Shown: positions 26,636-37,062, counted from the stretch's first letter. The stretch: DNA of 64,000 nucleotides from an uncultured Atopobiaceae bacterium (GCA_944322145.1 CALUNW010000007.1:119605-183604); one strand, 5' to 3'. A program made the numbers and translations. Notes: generated from the sequence alone by a model not told the origin.

Positions 26636-26706
26636 GGCCGGCCCGCCCCGGCGGACCGTCCTTCTCGGCAATTTAGGCGTTTTCATGGGCCGCCGCGCGC
26701 CCGTGC

Positions 26707-26712
26707 TAGAAT
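26707..26712 (+). promoter_or_regulatory. extended -10 of efp
   Basis: TGCTAGAAT spans 26704-26712. The efp start is 52 bases downstream. A GTCCTTCTCGGC word lies at 26658-26669, upstream. Confidence 0.6.
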
Positions 26713-26764
26713 ACAGGGTCGTATGTACGCGCCCCAGCCGGGGCATTGAGGGAAAAGAGCACAC

Positions 26765-27328
26765 GTGGCAACCATCAGCACCGCAGACTTCAAGAACGGC
26801 ATGGGCCTCAAGATCAACGAGAAGTACTACACGATCGTCGAGTTCCAGCACGTCAAGCCCGGCAAGGGCGGCGCCTTCGTCCGCTACAAGATCCGCGACC
26901 TCAAGACCGGTCGCGTGATCGACCAGACCTGCAACGCCGGCACCAAGTTCGAGAACGTGCAGCTCATCACCAAGGAGATGCAGTACCTCTACAACGACGG
27001 CGGCACCTACTACTTCATGGACAACGAGACCTACGAGCAGGTCGAGCTCCCCGCGGACTTCATCGGCGACAACGCCAAGTGGTTCAAGGAGAACGACAAC
27101 GCGCAGTTGCTCTACGCCGACACCGAGCTGCTGGGCGTCGAGCCCCCGATGTTCATCGAGGCCGAGATCACCGAGACCGACCCCGGCTTCAAGGGCGACA
27201 CCGTCCAGGGCGGCTCCAAGCCCGCCACCATCGAGACCGGCGCCGTCATCCAGGTCCCGATGTACCTCAACCAGGGCGAGCGCATCAAGGTCGACACCCG
27301 CACCGGCAAGTTCGTGAGCCGCGTCTAG
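26765..27328 (+). CDS. efp: elongation factor P
   Basis: The 187-residue, three-domain factor relieves ribosome stalling at polyproline. The KOW-like domain has the loop HVKPGKGGAF with Lys34 at the tip, the position that is modified in other bacteria, and the C-terminal OB domain ends with YLNQGERIKVDTRTGKFVSR. GTG 26765 gives the normal N-terminus (MATISTADFKNGM). The start is preceded by GAGGGAAAAGAG. A true intrinsic terminator follows. Confidence 0.96.
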   Translation: MATISTADFKNGMGLKINEKYYTIVEFQHVKPGKGGAFVRYKIRDLKTGRVIDQTCNAGTKFENVQLITKEMQYLYNDGGTYYFMDNETYEQVELPADFIGDNAKWFKENDNAQLLYADTELLGVEPPMFIEAEITETDPGFKGDTVQGGSKPATIETGAVIQVPMYLNQGERIKVDTRTGKFVSRV

Positions 27329-27351
27329 GCCTCGCGCGAGATTGCGACGCC

Positions 27352-27380
27352 GCCCGCGGGTGACCCCCGCGGGCTTTTTT
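27352..27380 (+). terminator. intrinsic terminator of efp
   Basis: GCCCGCGGG (27352-27360) pairs with CCCGCGGGC (27366-27374), loop TGACC, followed by six T (27375-27380). It is the only textbook U-tract terminator noted in the window. Confidence 0.9.
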
Positions 27381-27409
27381 GTCGGCGGCGCAGGCGGCGC
27401 GGCAACGGG

Positions 27410-27415
27410 TATACT
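27410..27415 (+). promoter_or_regulatory. -10 of the asp23-nusB-xseB-tlyA run
   Basis: TATACT lies just after the efp terminator, 57 bases before ATG 27473. Confidence 0.5.
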
Positions 27416-27472
27416 GTTTGGAACACTGCACGCAGCGGGCCGCCCGGCCCGGATTCGACAAGGGGGTCCAAC

Positions 27473-27835
27473 ATGGCCGAAAGCGAGCTCCACGTCTCTG
27501 GCATCGGCATCTCCAAGGGTGTCGTCTCCACCATCGTCTCCATCGCTGCCCGCCGCGTCGAGGGCGTCGCCTCCGTGGGCGGCAACGACATCACCTCGAA
27601 CCTCATCTCCGTCTTCACCAGCAGGTCCGTTGCCCCCGAGAACGCCGTCGAGTCCTTCGTCGAGGACGACCGCCTGCACGTGACCGTCCACCTGGCCGTC
27701 TTCTACGGCTATCCCTTCACCAAGCTCGCCGCCGACGTGCGCGACGAGGTGGCCGCCGCCATCACCGAGCAGGTGGGCGTCGGCGTCGCCGCCGTCGACG
27801 TGTGCATCGACAGCCTCGTCTTCCCCAAGGAGTAA
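27473..27835 (+). CDS. Asp23/Gls24 family envelope stress response protein
   Basis: The 120-residue protein has the Asp23 family blocks VSGIGISKGVVSTIVSIAARRVEGV and LAVFYGYPFTKLAADVRDEVAAAI. Family members are small cytoplasmic or membrane-associated proteins induced by envelope or alkaline stress. It stands directly before nusB, one base ahead of the TTG start, an arrangement common in Gram-positive bacteria. Confidence 0.92.
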   Translation: MAESELHVSGIGISKGVVSTIVSIAARRVEGVASVGGNDITSNLISVFTSRSVAPENAVESFVEDDRLHVTVHLAVFYGYPFTKLAADVRDEVAAAITEQVGVGVAAVDVCIDSLVFPKE

Positions 27836-27836
27836 C

Positions 27837-28397
27837 TTGAGCACTCACTTCGGCGGACGCACCCTCGCCCGCAGCCAGGCCCTCCAGCTGCTCTTCCAGG
27901 CGGAGGCCAACTCCCGTGCCGTTCTTTCGGTCCTCGACGGCGAGTACGCCCTCTCGCAGGGCCCGCTCGACGACTACGCCCGTCGTCTCGCGCTCGGCGC
28001 CGACGAGATGCGCCCGGACCTGGACGCCGTCATCGCGATGCGCTCGACCGGCTGGTCGCTCGCGCGCCTCAACGCCGTCGACCGCAACCTGCTGCGCCTC
28101 GCCCTCTACGAGATGCTCTGCGTCGACGAGGTCGACGTCGCCGTGACCATCGACGAGTGCGTCGAGCTGGCCAAGGCCTATGGCACCGACGAGTCCTCGC
28201 GCTTCGTCAACGGCCTGCTCGGGCGCGTGGCGGACGACCTCGACGCCGGCGTGGACGTCGTCACCAAGGCCCGCGAGGCCGCCCGCGAGCGCGCGGCGGC
28301 CCAGGCACAGAAGGACGCCGAGGCCGAGAAGGACGCGGAGCCCCAGGCGGACGCCTCCGACGTCGCCGCCCCGTCCGACGGGGAGGACGCGGAGTAA
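27837..28397 (+). CDS. nusB: transcription antitermination factor NusB
   Basis: NusB binds boxA RNA and NusE in rRNA transcription. The 186-residue protein has the helical NusB fold (ARSQALQLLFQAEAN; WSLARLNAVDRNLLRLALYEML; VAVTIDECVELAKAYGTDESSRFVNGLLGRV) and then a charged 45-residue Ala/Glu/Asp tail beyond the usual length. The start is TTG 27837, behind AAGGAG. The stop shares a base with the xseB start (TAATG). Confidence 0.95.
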   Translation: MSTHFGGRTLARSQALQLLFQAEANSRAVLSVLDGEYALSQGPLDDYARRLALGADEMRPDLDAVIAMRSTGWSLARLNAVDRNLLRLALYEMLCVDEVDVAVTIDECVELAKAYGTDESSRFVNGLLGRVADDLDAGVDVVTKAREAARERAAAQAQKDAEAEKDAEPQADASDVAAPSDGEDAE

Positions 28398-28693
28398 TGG
28401 CCCGTCGCGTCGACGTCTCCGCCTACCAGACCTTCGGCGACATCACCGAGCGCCTCGATGACATCGTCGCCCAGGTGCGCGACAAGGACGTCTCGCTCGA
28501 GCGCTCGCTCGACCTCTTCGACGAGGCCATCGCCCTCGGGTCCAAGGCCGTGAGCCTCGTGGACGCCACGGACTTCTCGCCCGAGGAGGAGGCGCGCCTC
28601 GCCGACGAGCCGGCGCCCGAGGGCGACGCCGCGAAGGCCGATAAGGGCGCTGCCGATACGTGCGCCGCCCCCGCCGAGCCGTCCGGGGAGTAG
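28397..28693 (+). CDS. xseB: exodeoxyribonuclease VII small subunit
   Basis: The 98-residue protein has the XseB core FGDITERLDDIVAQV...DVSLERSLDLFDEAIALG (about 13-55), which forms the stalk helices of exonuclease VII, then an acidic tail. The large subunit XseA is not adjacent here. It is translationally coupled to nusB, and tlyA starts 3 bases after the stop. Confidence 0.9.
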   Translation: MARRVDVSAYQTFGDITERLDDIVAQVRDKDVSLERSLDLFDEAIALGSKAVSLVDATDFSPEEEARLADEPAPEGDAAKADKGAADTCAAPAEPSGE

Positions 28694-28695
28694 GC

Positions 28696-29481
28696 GTGCC
28701 CCGCCGCCGTCTCGACGCGGAGCTCGTCGAGCAGGGGTTCTTCTCGACCGTCGACGAGGCGATGCGCGCCGTGATGGCCGGCGACGTCTCCACGACCGAC
28801 CGCCGTCTGACCGCCCCCGGCGAGCAGGTGCGCCCTGGCATTGCGCTGCACGTGCGCGGCCGCTCCCGCTACGTGAGCCGCGGCGGCCTCAAGCTCGAGC
28901 GCGGCCTCGATCACTTTGGCATCGACCCGTCCGGCCTTGCCTGCCTTGACGTGGGATGCTCTACCGGCGGCTTCACCGACTGCCTGCTCAAGCGCGGCGC
29001 CGCGTCGGTCATCGCCGTCGACGTGGGCTACGCCCAGTTCTCGTGGGAGCTGCGGGGGGACGCGCGCGTGCGCCTGCTCGAGCGCACCAACATAGTCGAC
29101 GTCCCGGAGACCGTGGGGGAGGGCGCGGTCGACCTCGCGGTCTGCGACGTCTCCTTCACCTCCGTCATCATCGTGCTGCCCGCGGTCCTGCGGATGCTGC
29201 GTCCCGGCGGGACCTTCCTCACGCTCGTGAAGCCTCAGTTTGAGGCCGCGCGCGAGGACGTGGGCGAGGGAGGCGTCGTGCGCGACGCCTCCGTGCGCGC
29301 CGCCGCGCTGGAGCGCGTGAGCGCCGCCTTCGAGGAGGCGGGCCTCTCCGTCCTGGGCACCTGCGAGAGCCCCATCACCGGCCACAAGGGCAACGTCGAG
29401 TACCTCCTCTGCGGCCGGGCATGTGACAATCCAACCCGTCCCAATTGTCACATGCCCGGCCGCCAACGGGATAGAATCTAA
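28696..29481 (+). CDS. tlyA: TlyA-family 16S/23S rRNA 2'-O-methyltransferase
   Basis: The 261-residue protein has an N-terminal S4 RNA-binding domain (1-60, RRRLDAELVEQGFFSTVDEA) and an FtsJ-like methyltransferase domain with the SAM motif DVGCSTGGFTDCLL and VKPQFEA. Family members methylate 16S C1409 and 23S C1920. The GTG at 28696 follows GGGGAG. The normal end is near GHKGNVEYLL; the last 20 or so residues (from about RACDNPTRP) are encoded by a family C hairpin inserted at the 3' end. Confidence 0.93.
   Translation: MPRRRLDAELVEQGFFSTVDEAMRAVMAGDVSTTDRRLTAPGEQVRPGIALHVRGRSRYVSRGGLKLERGLDHFGIDPSGLACLDVGCSTGGFTDCLLKRGAASVIAVDVGYAQFSWELRGDARVRLLERTNIVDVPETVGEGAVDLAVCDVSFTSVIIVLPAVLRMLRPGGTFLTLVKPQFEAAREDVGEGGVVRDASVRAAALERVSAAFEEAGLSVLGTCESPITGHKGNVEYLLCGRACDNPTRPNCHMPGRQRDRI
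29414..29460. repeat. family C hairpin, copy 3, inside the 3' end of tlyA
   Basis: GCCGGGCATGTGACAAT (29414-29430) pairs perfectly with ATTGTCACATGCCCGGC (29444-29460), a 17-bp stem with a 13-base loop. It overlaps the last codons of tlyA and lies just before the nadK -10. Confidence 0.9.
29472..29477 (+). promoter_or_regulatory. -10 of nadK-recN
   Basis: TAGAAT overlaps the last codons of tlyA and lies 33 bases before the nadK start at 29511. Confidence 0.5.
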
Positions 29482-29510
29482 GCCATGTGCAGGTGATCGA
29501 AAGGCTGACC

Positions 29511-30368
29511 GTGAAGGTTCTCATCGTTCCCAACTACTCCCGCGCCGACGCCCTCGAGGGCGCGCGCCATCTCGAGGACTGGCTCGGCGACCAGGGCATC
29601 GACGTCGTGTGGGCACGCGACAAGAAGCTCTTCCCCGACGCCGAGGACTCGGCGGAGGGCTGCGAGCTCGTGGTCTCGCTCGGAGGCGACGGCACGCTGC
29701 TGCGGGCCGCGCGCATCGTGGGCTACGCGGGCGTCCCCATCGTGGGCATCTCCTACGGCCACCTCGGGTTCCTCACCGCGGCCGGTCCCGAGGACCTCAT
29801 CGTGACCGTCGGCGACGCGCTCGCGGGCGAGCTCCACGTGTCGCGCCGTGCCACGCTCGACATCGAGTGCGCGTTCGAGGCCAAGGACGGCAGCACCTGC
29901 ACGCGCCACTGCTTCGCCCTCAACGACTTCGCCGTCTCGCGCGGGGGCGCCGGCAACATGGTGGAGTTCGACGTCTCCGTCTCCGGCAAGCACATCGACC
30001 GCCTGCGGGGCGACGGCTTCGTAGTCTCCACGGCGACAGGCTCCACCGGCTACGCCCTCGCCGCCGGCGGCCCCATAGTGACGCCCGAGTTCACGGGCAT
30101 GGTGTGCGTCCCCATCGCCCCGCACACCATCATGGCGCGCGCCTTCCTCACCTCGCCCGCGGACGTCGTGGAGATCGAGATGAGCCCCGAGCGCCCCGTG
30201 ATGCGCCACTTCTTCGCCGACGGCCAGCCCGTCCCGCGCGAGAAGGGCTCGCGCGGCGTGCGCGCCTGCGTGCGACGGGGCCCGGGCGACATCGTCCTTC
30301 TCGACCGCAGCACGCAGAGCTTCTACGACTCGGTGTCGCGCGTCTTCTACGGGCAGGTGGGAAAGTAG
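29511..30368 (+). CDS. nadK: NAD kinase
   Basis: The 285-residue enzyme phosphorylates NAD to NADP. It has the GGDG motif in SLGGDGTLLRA, the NE/D motif as ALNDFAVSR and the GSTGYALAAGGPI block. GTG 29511 is preferred: GAAAGG lies 6 bases upstream and the protein begins VKVLIVPN as in the family. Alternative GTG codons at 29487 and 29493 would add eight or six residues. recN starts at the base after the stop. Confidence 0.92.
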   Translation: MKVLIVPNYSRADALEGARHLEDWLGDQGIDVVWARDKKLFPDAEDSAEGCELVVSLGGDGTLLRAARIVGYAGVPIVGISYGHLGFLTAAGPEDLIVTVGDALAGELHVSRRATLDIECAFEAKDGSTCTRHCFALNDFAVSRGGAGNMVEFDVSVSGKHIDRLRGDGFVVSTATGSTGYALAAGGPIVTPEFTGMVCVPIAPHTIMARAFLTSPADVVEIEMSPERPVMRHFFADGQPVPREKGSRGVRACVRRGPGDIVLLDRSTQSFYDSVSRVFYGQVGK

Positions 30369-31997
30369 ATGATCGACGAGCTCCACGTCCGCGACGTCGC
30401 GCTGATCAGGGACGCCGCCATCGAGCCCGCGCCGGGCCTCACCGTGCTCACGGGCGAGACGGGCGCCGGCAAGACCGCGCTGCTCTCCTCCATCAAGCTG
30501 CTGGTGGGGGAGCGCGCCGACGCGGGCATGGTTCGCGAGGGCTCCCCGTCGCTCGAGGTCGAGGGTCGCCTCTTCCTGCGCGGCGACGACGAGGACGGCA
30601 CCGTCGTGCGCCGCCGCGTGAGCGCCGACGGCCGCGGCCGCGTGGAGCTGGACGGCCACATGGCGAGCGTCCGCGAGCTGGCGGAGCGCGTGGGCTCCAC
30701 GGTCGACCTCTGCGGTCAGCACGAGCACCAGCGGCTGCTGTCCCCGCAGACGCACGTGGAGGTGCTCGACTCCTGGGCGGGCGCGCCCGCGGCGGAGGCG
30801 CTGGAGGCGTATCGCGACGCGCTTTCCGCTGCGTCCGCGGCCGCCGCCGAGCTGGAGCGCGTGCGCGAGATGGGCCGCGCGACGGGCGACCGTCTCGAGG
30901 AGGCGGCCTTCGTGCTGCGTCGCATCGACGAGGTCGACCCGCGCGAGGGCGAGCTGGAGGAGCTCGAGGCGCAGCTGCCGCGCGTGGAGCACGGCGAGGC
31001 CCTCATGGAGGCGGCCTCCGGCGCGCGCGAGCTGCTCTCCGGCGACGACGGTGCCTGCGACGCCCTCGGCGCCGCCGCGCGCGCCCTGCGCGACGCCGCG
31101 CGCTACGACGGCGCGCTCGAGCAGTGGGCGCAGACGCTCGAGAGCTCGCTGATCGAGGTCGAGGACGTGGCTGCCGAGCTGCGCGACTACGCCGACGAGG
31201 TGGACTTTGACCCCGAGGAGCTCGAGCGCGTGCAGACCCGTCTCGCCGCGCTCGAGGGTCTCATGCGCACCTACGGCCCGCGCATGGTCGACGTGCTCGC
31301 GCGCCGCGACGCGGCCCGCGAGGTCGTCGCCGCCGCGAGCGACGGCGGCGAGCTCGAGCGCCTCGCCGCGGAGGAGGTCGAGCGACGCGAGGCCGAGCTC
31401 GCCCGCGCCGCGGACGCCCTCGACGCCGTGCGCGCCGCGGCGGCCCCGCGCCTCGCGGCGGCGGTCACCGAGCAGATGGCCTTCCTCGAGATGGGGACGG
31501 CGGGGCTCGAGGTCTCCTGCGAGCGCCTGCCGCGCGCGGAGTGGACGCGCTCCGGCCCCTCGCGCGTGGAGTTCCTCTACCGTCCCGCGGCGGGGCTCAC
31601 CGCGCGCCCGCTGCGCAAGATCGCCTCCGGCGGCGAGGTCAGCCGCGTGATGCTCGCCGTGAAGGTGGTCCTCGGCGAGGCCGACGACTGCGAGACGCTC
31701 GTCTTTGACGAGGTCGACGCCGGCGTGGGCGGCGCCACCGCCGTCGCGCTCGCGAGCGTGCTGGCGCGCCTGGCGGCCACGCACCAGGTCATCGTGGTCA
31801 CCCACCTCGCCCAGGTGGCAGTGGCGGCCGAGCGACACTACCTCGTGCGCAAGAGCGGCGGCGAGCTGCCCGAGACCACCCTCACGCAGATCTCCGGAGA
31901 GGACCGCGTCGCGGAGGTCGCGCGCATGCTCTCCGGCGACACCGGCGCGGCGAGCCGCGACCTCGCGCGCGAGATGCTCTCGGCGCGTGCTCGATAA
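30369..31997 (+). CDS. recN: DNA repair protein RecN
   Basis: The 542-residue SMC-like ATPase acts in double-strand-break repair. It has Walker A TGETGAGKTALL near the N-terminus, long coiled-coil arms (about 150-360), the signature KIASGGEVSRVMLAVK and Walker B TLVFDEVDAGVGG. The nadK-recN pairing is typical of Gram-positive genomes. An 8-bp inverted repeat, AACGGGCC/GGCCCGTT (31996-32003, 32043-32050), overlaps the stop and may form a 3' hairpin. Confidence 0.96.
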   Translation: MIDELHVRDVALIRDAAIEPAPGLTVLTGETGAGKTALLSSIKLLVGERADAGMVREGSPSLEVEGRLFLRGDDEDGTVVRRRVSADGRGRVELDGHMASVRELAERVGSTVDLCGQHEHQRLLSPQTHVEVLDSWAGAPAAEALEAYRDALSAASAAAAELERVREMGRATGDRLEEAAFVLRRIDEVDPREGELEELEAQLPRVEHGEALMEAASGARELLSGDDGACDALGAAARALRDAARYDGALEQWAQTLESSLIEVEDVAAELRDYADEVDFDPEELERVQTRLAALEGLMRTYGPRMVDVLARRDAAREVVAAASDGGELERLAAEEVERREAELARAADALDAVRAAAAPRLAAAVTEQMAFLEMGTAGLEVSCERLPRAEWTRSGPSRVEFLYRPAAGLTARPLRKIASGGEVSRVMLAVKVVLGEADDCETLVFDEVDAGVGGATAVALASVLARLAATHQVIVVTHLAQVAVAAERHYLVRKSGGELPETTLTQISGEDRVAEVARMLSGDTGAASRDLAREMLSARAR

Positions 31998-32101
31998 CGG
32001 GCCAGTTCCGGTCGGTTTCTCCCCCCGAAAACGTCCGCAGCCGGCCCGTTCTTCTCGCCGTTGTGCCAGAATGTCGGTATCACGCGGCGAGAGGAGCTCA
32101 C

Positions 32102-32998
32102 ATGGCCGAGAAGAACGCGCGACGAGACAGCCGCGTCGAGCAGGCGCGTCGTCACATCGAGGACATGGAGCGCCGCTTCTCGGCGGAGATCGCCCGCGCC
32201 GTGGCGGACGCCCGCGCCTACGACGGCGCGCCCGCACCGGCCGTCGAGGGCGTAGTGCCCGAGGTCTCCGTCGTCAGCGAGGACGGCGTCTCGGCCGTGC
32301 TCGCCCGCGGGCGCGGCCTTGCCTCAGCCTGCGACCTCGCAATCCTGGACTTTGCCTCGTTCACCCGGCCCGGCGGCGGCTACGACCGCGGAACCTGGGG
32401 CCAGGAGCAGGCGCTCTGCGCGTCGAGCTTCCTCTTCAACGTGCTTTCCGAGAAGGGCGGCTGGTACGCCGAGAACCGCCGCCGCAACATCAACTGCGAG
32501 CTTTACCGCAACCGTGCGCTCGTGGTGCCGCGTGTGCGCTTTGAGCGCGACGGTTACCACTCCTATGCGGACGTCATCGTTGCCGCCGCCCCCAACGCCC
32601 GCCGCGCCCGCGAGGAGTACCGCGTCTCCGACGATGCCCTTCTCGCCGCCCTGCGCGACCGCGTGCGCCTGGTGATGGCCATCGCCGATGACCTGGGCCA
32701 CGACAAGCTCGTCCTGGGAGCCTTCGGCTGCGGCGTCTTCGGGTGGGACGCGGCCGTGGTAGCCGAGGCCTTCCGCGCGGAGCTCGCGCGCGGAACGCAT
32801 GCGGCGCGGGAGGTGACCTTCGCGGTCCCGCGCGGCCGCGCGGACGAGAACCTCGAGGTCTTCGAGCATGCGCTGGCCACCTTCCCCGAGCCCAACCCCG
32901 CGCCGTACGTGAGCCGCGCCGAGCTCGCCGCCCGCGCGGCGGCAGCAGCGCCCGCCGAGCCCGAGGAAGACGAGGACGACTGGCGGAGGTATCTCTAG
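32102..32998 (+). CDS. TIGR02452-type macrodomain protein (bacterial PARG-like) with altered QEE motif
   Basis: The 298-residue protein matches the microbial PARG-like family: LDFASFTRPGGGYDRGTW (about 83-100), NCELYRNRALVVPRV, and LVLGAFGCGVFGWDAAVVAEAFRAEL. The family removes ADP-ribose polymers or binds ADP-ribose. The catalytic signature GGG-X6-8-QEE reads GGG-X7-QEQ here, so the second Glu, catalytic in characterised PARGs, is replaced by Gln. The C-terminus is acidic. GAGAGGAG precedes the ATG. It stands alone before the toxin-antitoxin pair. Confidence 0.85.
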   Translation: MAEKNARRDSRVEQARRHIEDMERRFSAEIARAVADARAYDGAPAPAVEGVVPEVSVVSEDGVSAVLARGRGLASACDLAILDFASFTRPGGGYDRGTWGQEQALCASSFLFNVLSEKGGWYAENRRRNINCELYRNRALVVPRVRFERDGYHSYADVIVAAAPNARRAREEYRVSDDALLAALRDRVRLVMAIADDLGHDKLVLGAFGCGVFGWDAAVVAEAFRAELARGTHAAREVTFAVPRGRADENLEVFEHALATFPEPNPAPYVSRAELAARAAAAAPAEPEEDEDDWRRYL

Positions 32999-33040
32999 CG
33001 CACGTCCTTCTCGGCGTCCTGCCCTGAGCCCCGATGAGCG

Positions 33041-33058
33041 TAACACGCGTGTTATACT
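33041..33058 (+). promoter_or_regulatory. operator palindrome overlapping the -10 of the toxin-antitoxin operon
   Basis: TAACACGCGTGTTA (33041-33054) is a perfect 14-base palindrome whose right end overlaps TATACT (33053-33058), the -10 of the operon. A regulator bound there would block polymerase. This is the usual autoregulation layout of antitoxins. Confidence 0.65.
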
Positions 33059-33080
33059 CTTCTTGTCGGAAGGATATGCC

Positions 33081-33375
33081 ATGTCAGCCATGCAGACGAG
33101 GAGCGTGCGCGTTGACGCCGGGGCGCTCAGGCTCGCCGAGCGCACGCTCGCGCGCAGCGGCGCCACCTTCTCCGGGCTTGTCCGCGACGTCGTGGACTAT
33201 GTTGCCCGCACGGGGAAGATGCCGCGGCTCGAGGGGGAGGGCGCTCAGGCTCCGGACGAGCGCATGCTCGCGTTTGAGCGGCGTGCGGACGAGCTCACCC
33301 TTGGCGCGCGGTCAGACCCGGCGTATGCGGCCGCGCCTGCCGAGGAGCTGCTCTCCGCTGCGCTGGAGGAGCGCT

Positions 33376-33383
<8 letters not shown>
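33081..33383 (+). CDS. ribbon-helix-helix-type antitoxin of a PIN toxin-antitoxin pair
   Basis: The 100-residue protein begins TRSVRVDAGALRLAERTLARSGATFSGLVRDVVDYV, a strand plus two helices like RelB/DinJ-type ribbon-helix-helix antitoxins, followed by an acidic helical tail that would cover the toxin. ATG 33081 has GGAAGGA 6 bases upstream; the TTG at 33063 is less likely. It overlaps the toxin gene by 8 bases and probably represses its own promoter through the palindrome at 33041. Confidence 0.8.
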
Positions 33384-35932
<2,549 letters not shown>

Positions 35933-35942
35933 GGGAGAGTCG

Positions 35943-36839
35943 ATGGAGCTCGAGCGCGCGCGCAAGGAGTACCTGGGATATCTCTCCGTGGAGCGGGGGA
36001 GCTCGGGCAACACCGTCGAGGCCTACGGGCGCGACCTCGCGCGCTACGTGGGGTGGCTCGCCGACCGCGGCGTGAGCGACCCCGAGGCCGTCACGCGCGA
36101 GCTCGTGGAGGAGCACGTCGCCGCGCTCGTGGAGGTGGGCCTGGCGCCGGCCTCCGTGGAGCGCGCGGTCTCCGCCGTCAAGGGCTTCCACCGCTTCATG
36201 GTGGCCGACGGCATCTGCGAGGCTTTTCCCACCTCGGACCTGCCGCTGCCGGCCAAGCCCGCGCGCCTGCCGGACGTCATCTCTGTCGACGACGCCGCGC
36301 GCCTGCTCGACCAGCCGTTCCCGCAGACGCCCGCCGGCCTTCGCGACCGAGCGATCCTCGAGGTCCTCTACGGCTGCGGCCTGCGCGTGAGCGAGCTCAC
36401 CGGCCTCGACCTGCGCACGACGCTGCTCGACGAGGGGCTGCTGCGCGTCTTTGGCAAGGGCGAGAAGGAGCGCGTGGTCCCGGTCCTGGGCACGGCTGCC
36501 GAGGCGCTCGCGGCCTACCTCGACCGCGGGCGCGGCGCGCTCGTGGGACGGCGCCCCACCCAGGCGGTCTTCCTCAACGTCCGCGGCGACCGCATCTCGC
36601 GCCAGTCCGTTCACGCGATCGTCGAGAAGTACGGGCGGGTCGCGGGCCTCAGGGGCCTGCACCCGCACACGCTGCGCCACAGCTTCGCGACGCACCTGCT
36701 CGAGGGTGGCGCGGACCTGCGCGTGGTGCAGGAGCTGCTGGGGCACTCCAACGTTGCCACGACCCAGCTCTACACCCACGTGGACCGCACGCACATCAGG
36801 CGCGTGTACCTCGCGGCGCACCCCCGCGCCCGGGAGTAG
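35943..36839 (+). CDS. tyrosine recombinase XerD/XerC type
   Basis: The 298-residue protein has an N-terminal SAM-like core-binding domain (1-95) and the catalytic domain with Arg148 (GLRVSEL), Lys172 (GKGEKER), His242 and Arg245 (HTLRHSF), His268 (LGHSN) and nucleophile Tyr277 (TQLYTHVD), the complete catalytic set. Sequence and size fit XerD, which resolves chromosome dimers at dif with a partner. It is cotranscribed with pyrG, a normal housekeeping context rather than a mobile element. Confidence 0.93.
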   Translation: MELERARKEYLGYLSVERGSSGNTVEAYGRDLARYVGWLADRGVSDPEAVTRELVEEHVAALVEVGLAPASVERAVSAVKGFHRFMVADGICEAFPTSDLPLPAKPARLPDVISVDDAARLLDQPFPQTPAGLRDRAILEVLYGCGLRVSELTGLDLRTTLLDEGLLRVFGKGEKERVVPVLGTAAEALAAYLDRGRGALVGRRPTQAVFLNVRGDRISRQSVHAIVEKYGRVAGLRGLHPHTLRHSFATHLLEGGADLRVVQELLGHSNVATTQLYTHVDRTHIRRVYLAAHPRARE

Positions 36840-36889
36840 GTTGGGACGGCGCCCCACCCTCGATCGCGCCTTCTTTCACGGCAGCGTCA

Positions 36890-36901
36890 CAAATCGTTTG
36901 A
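36890..36901. promoter_or_regulatory. 12-mer CAAATCGTTTGA upstream of mraZ
   Basis: The same 12 bases occur at 51499-51510 upstream of ftsZ. They are A+T-rich in a high-GC background and overlap a TTGA that could serve as part of a -35. Confidence 0.4.
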
Positions 36902-37011
36902 GAGAACGTCGAACACCTGCGCCCCTCTTGTGGCTCAGGCGTCTGAACGACGCTACATCTAGGGGGTCGTGTGCTGCCGTATGCCGCCCAAAACCAGATT
37001 TCAACCGTAGG

Positions 37012-37062
37012 GTGTGGCCAAGTGTTTTTCTGTGTCGCAAAGTGTCGCGAATGACGTATAGT
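37012..37062 (+). promoter_or_regulatory. mraZ promoter with four 10-bp-spaced GTGT operator repeats
   Basis: GTGT starts at 37012, 37022, 37032 and 37042, exactly one helical turn apart, just before TATAGT (37057-37062), the likely -10. MraZ in other bacteria binds three or more short direct repeats with 10-bp spacing at its own promoter, so these are probable MraZ boxes. Confidence 0.7.

Noticed and set aside
35943..36839. Mobile-element integrase
   Set aside because: The tyrosine recombinase is next to pyrG in an otherwise housekeeping region and matches XerD in length and motifs; no att sites or cargo genes are seen.
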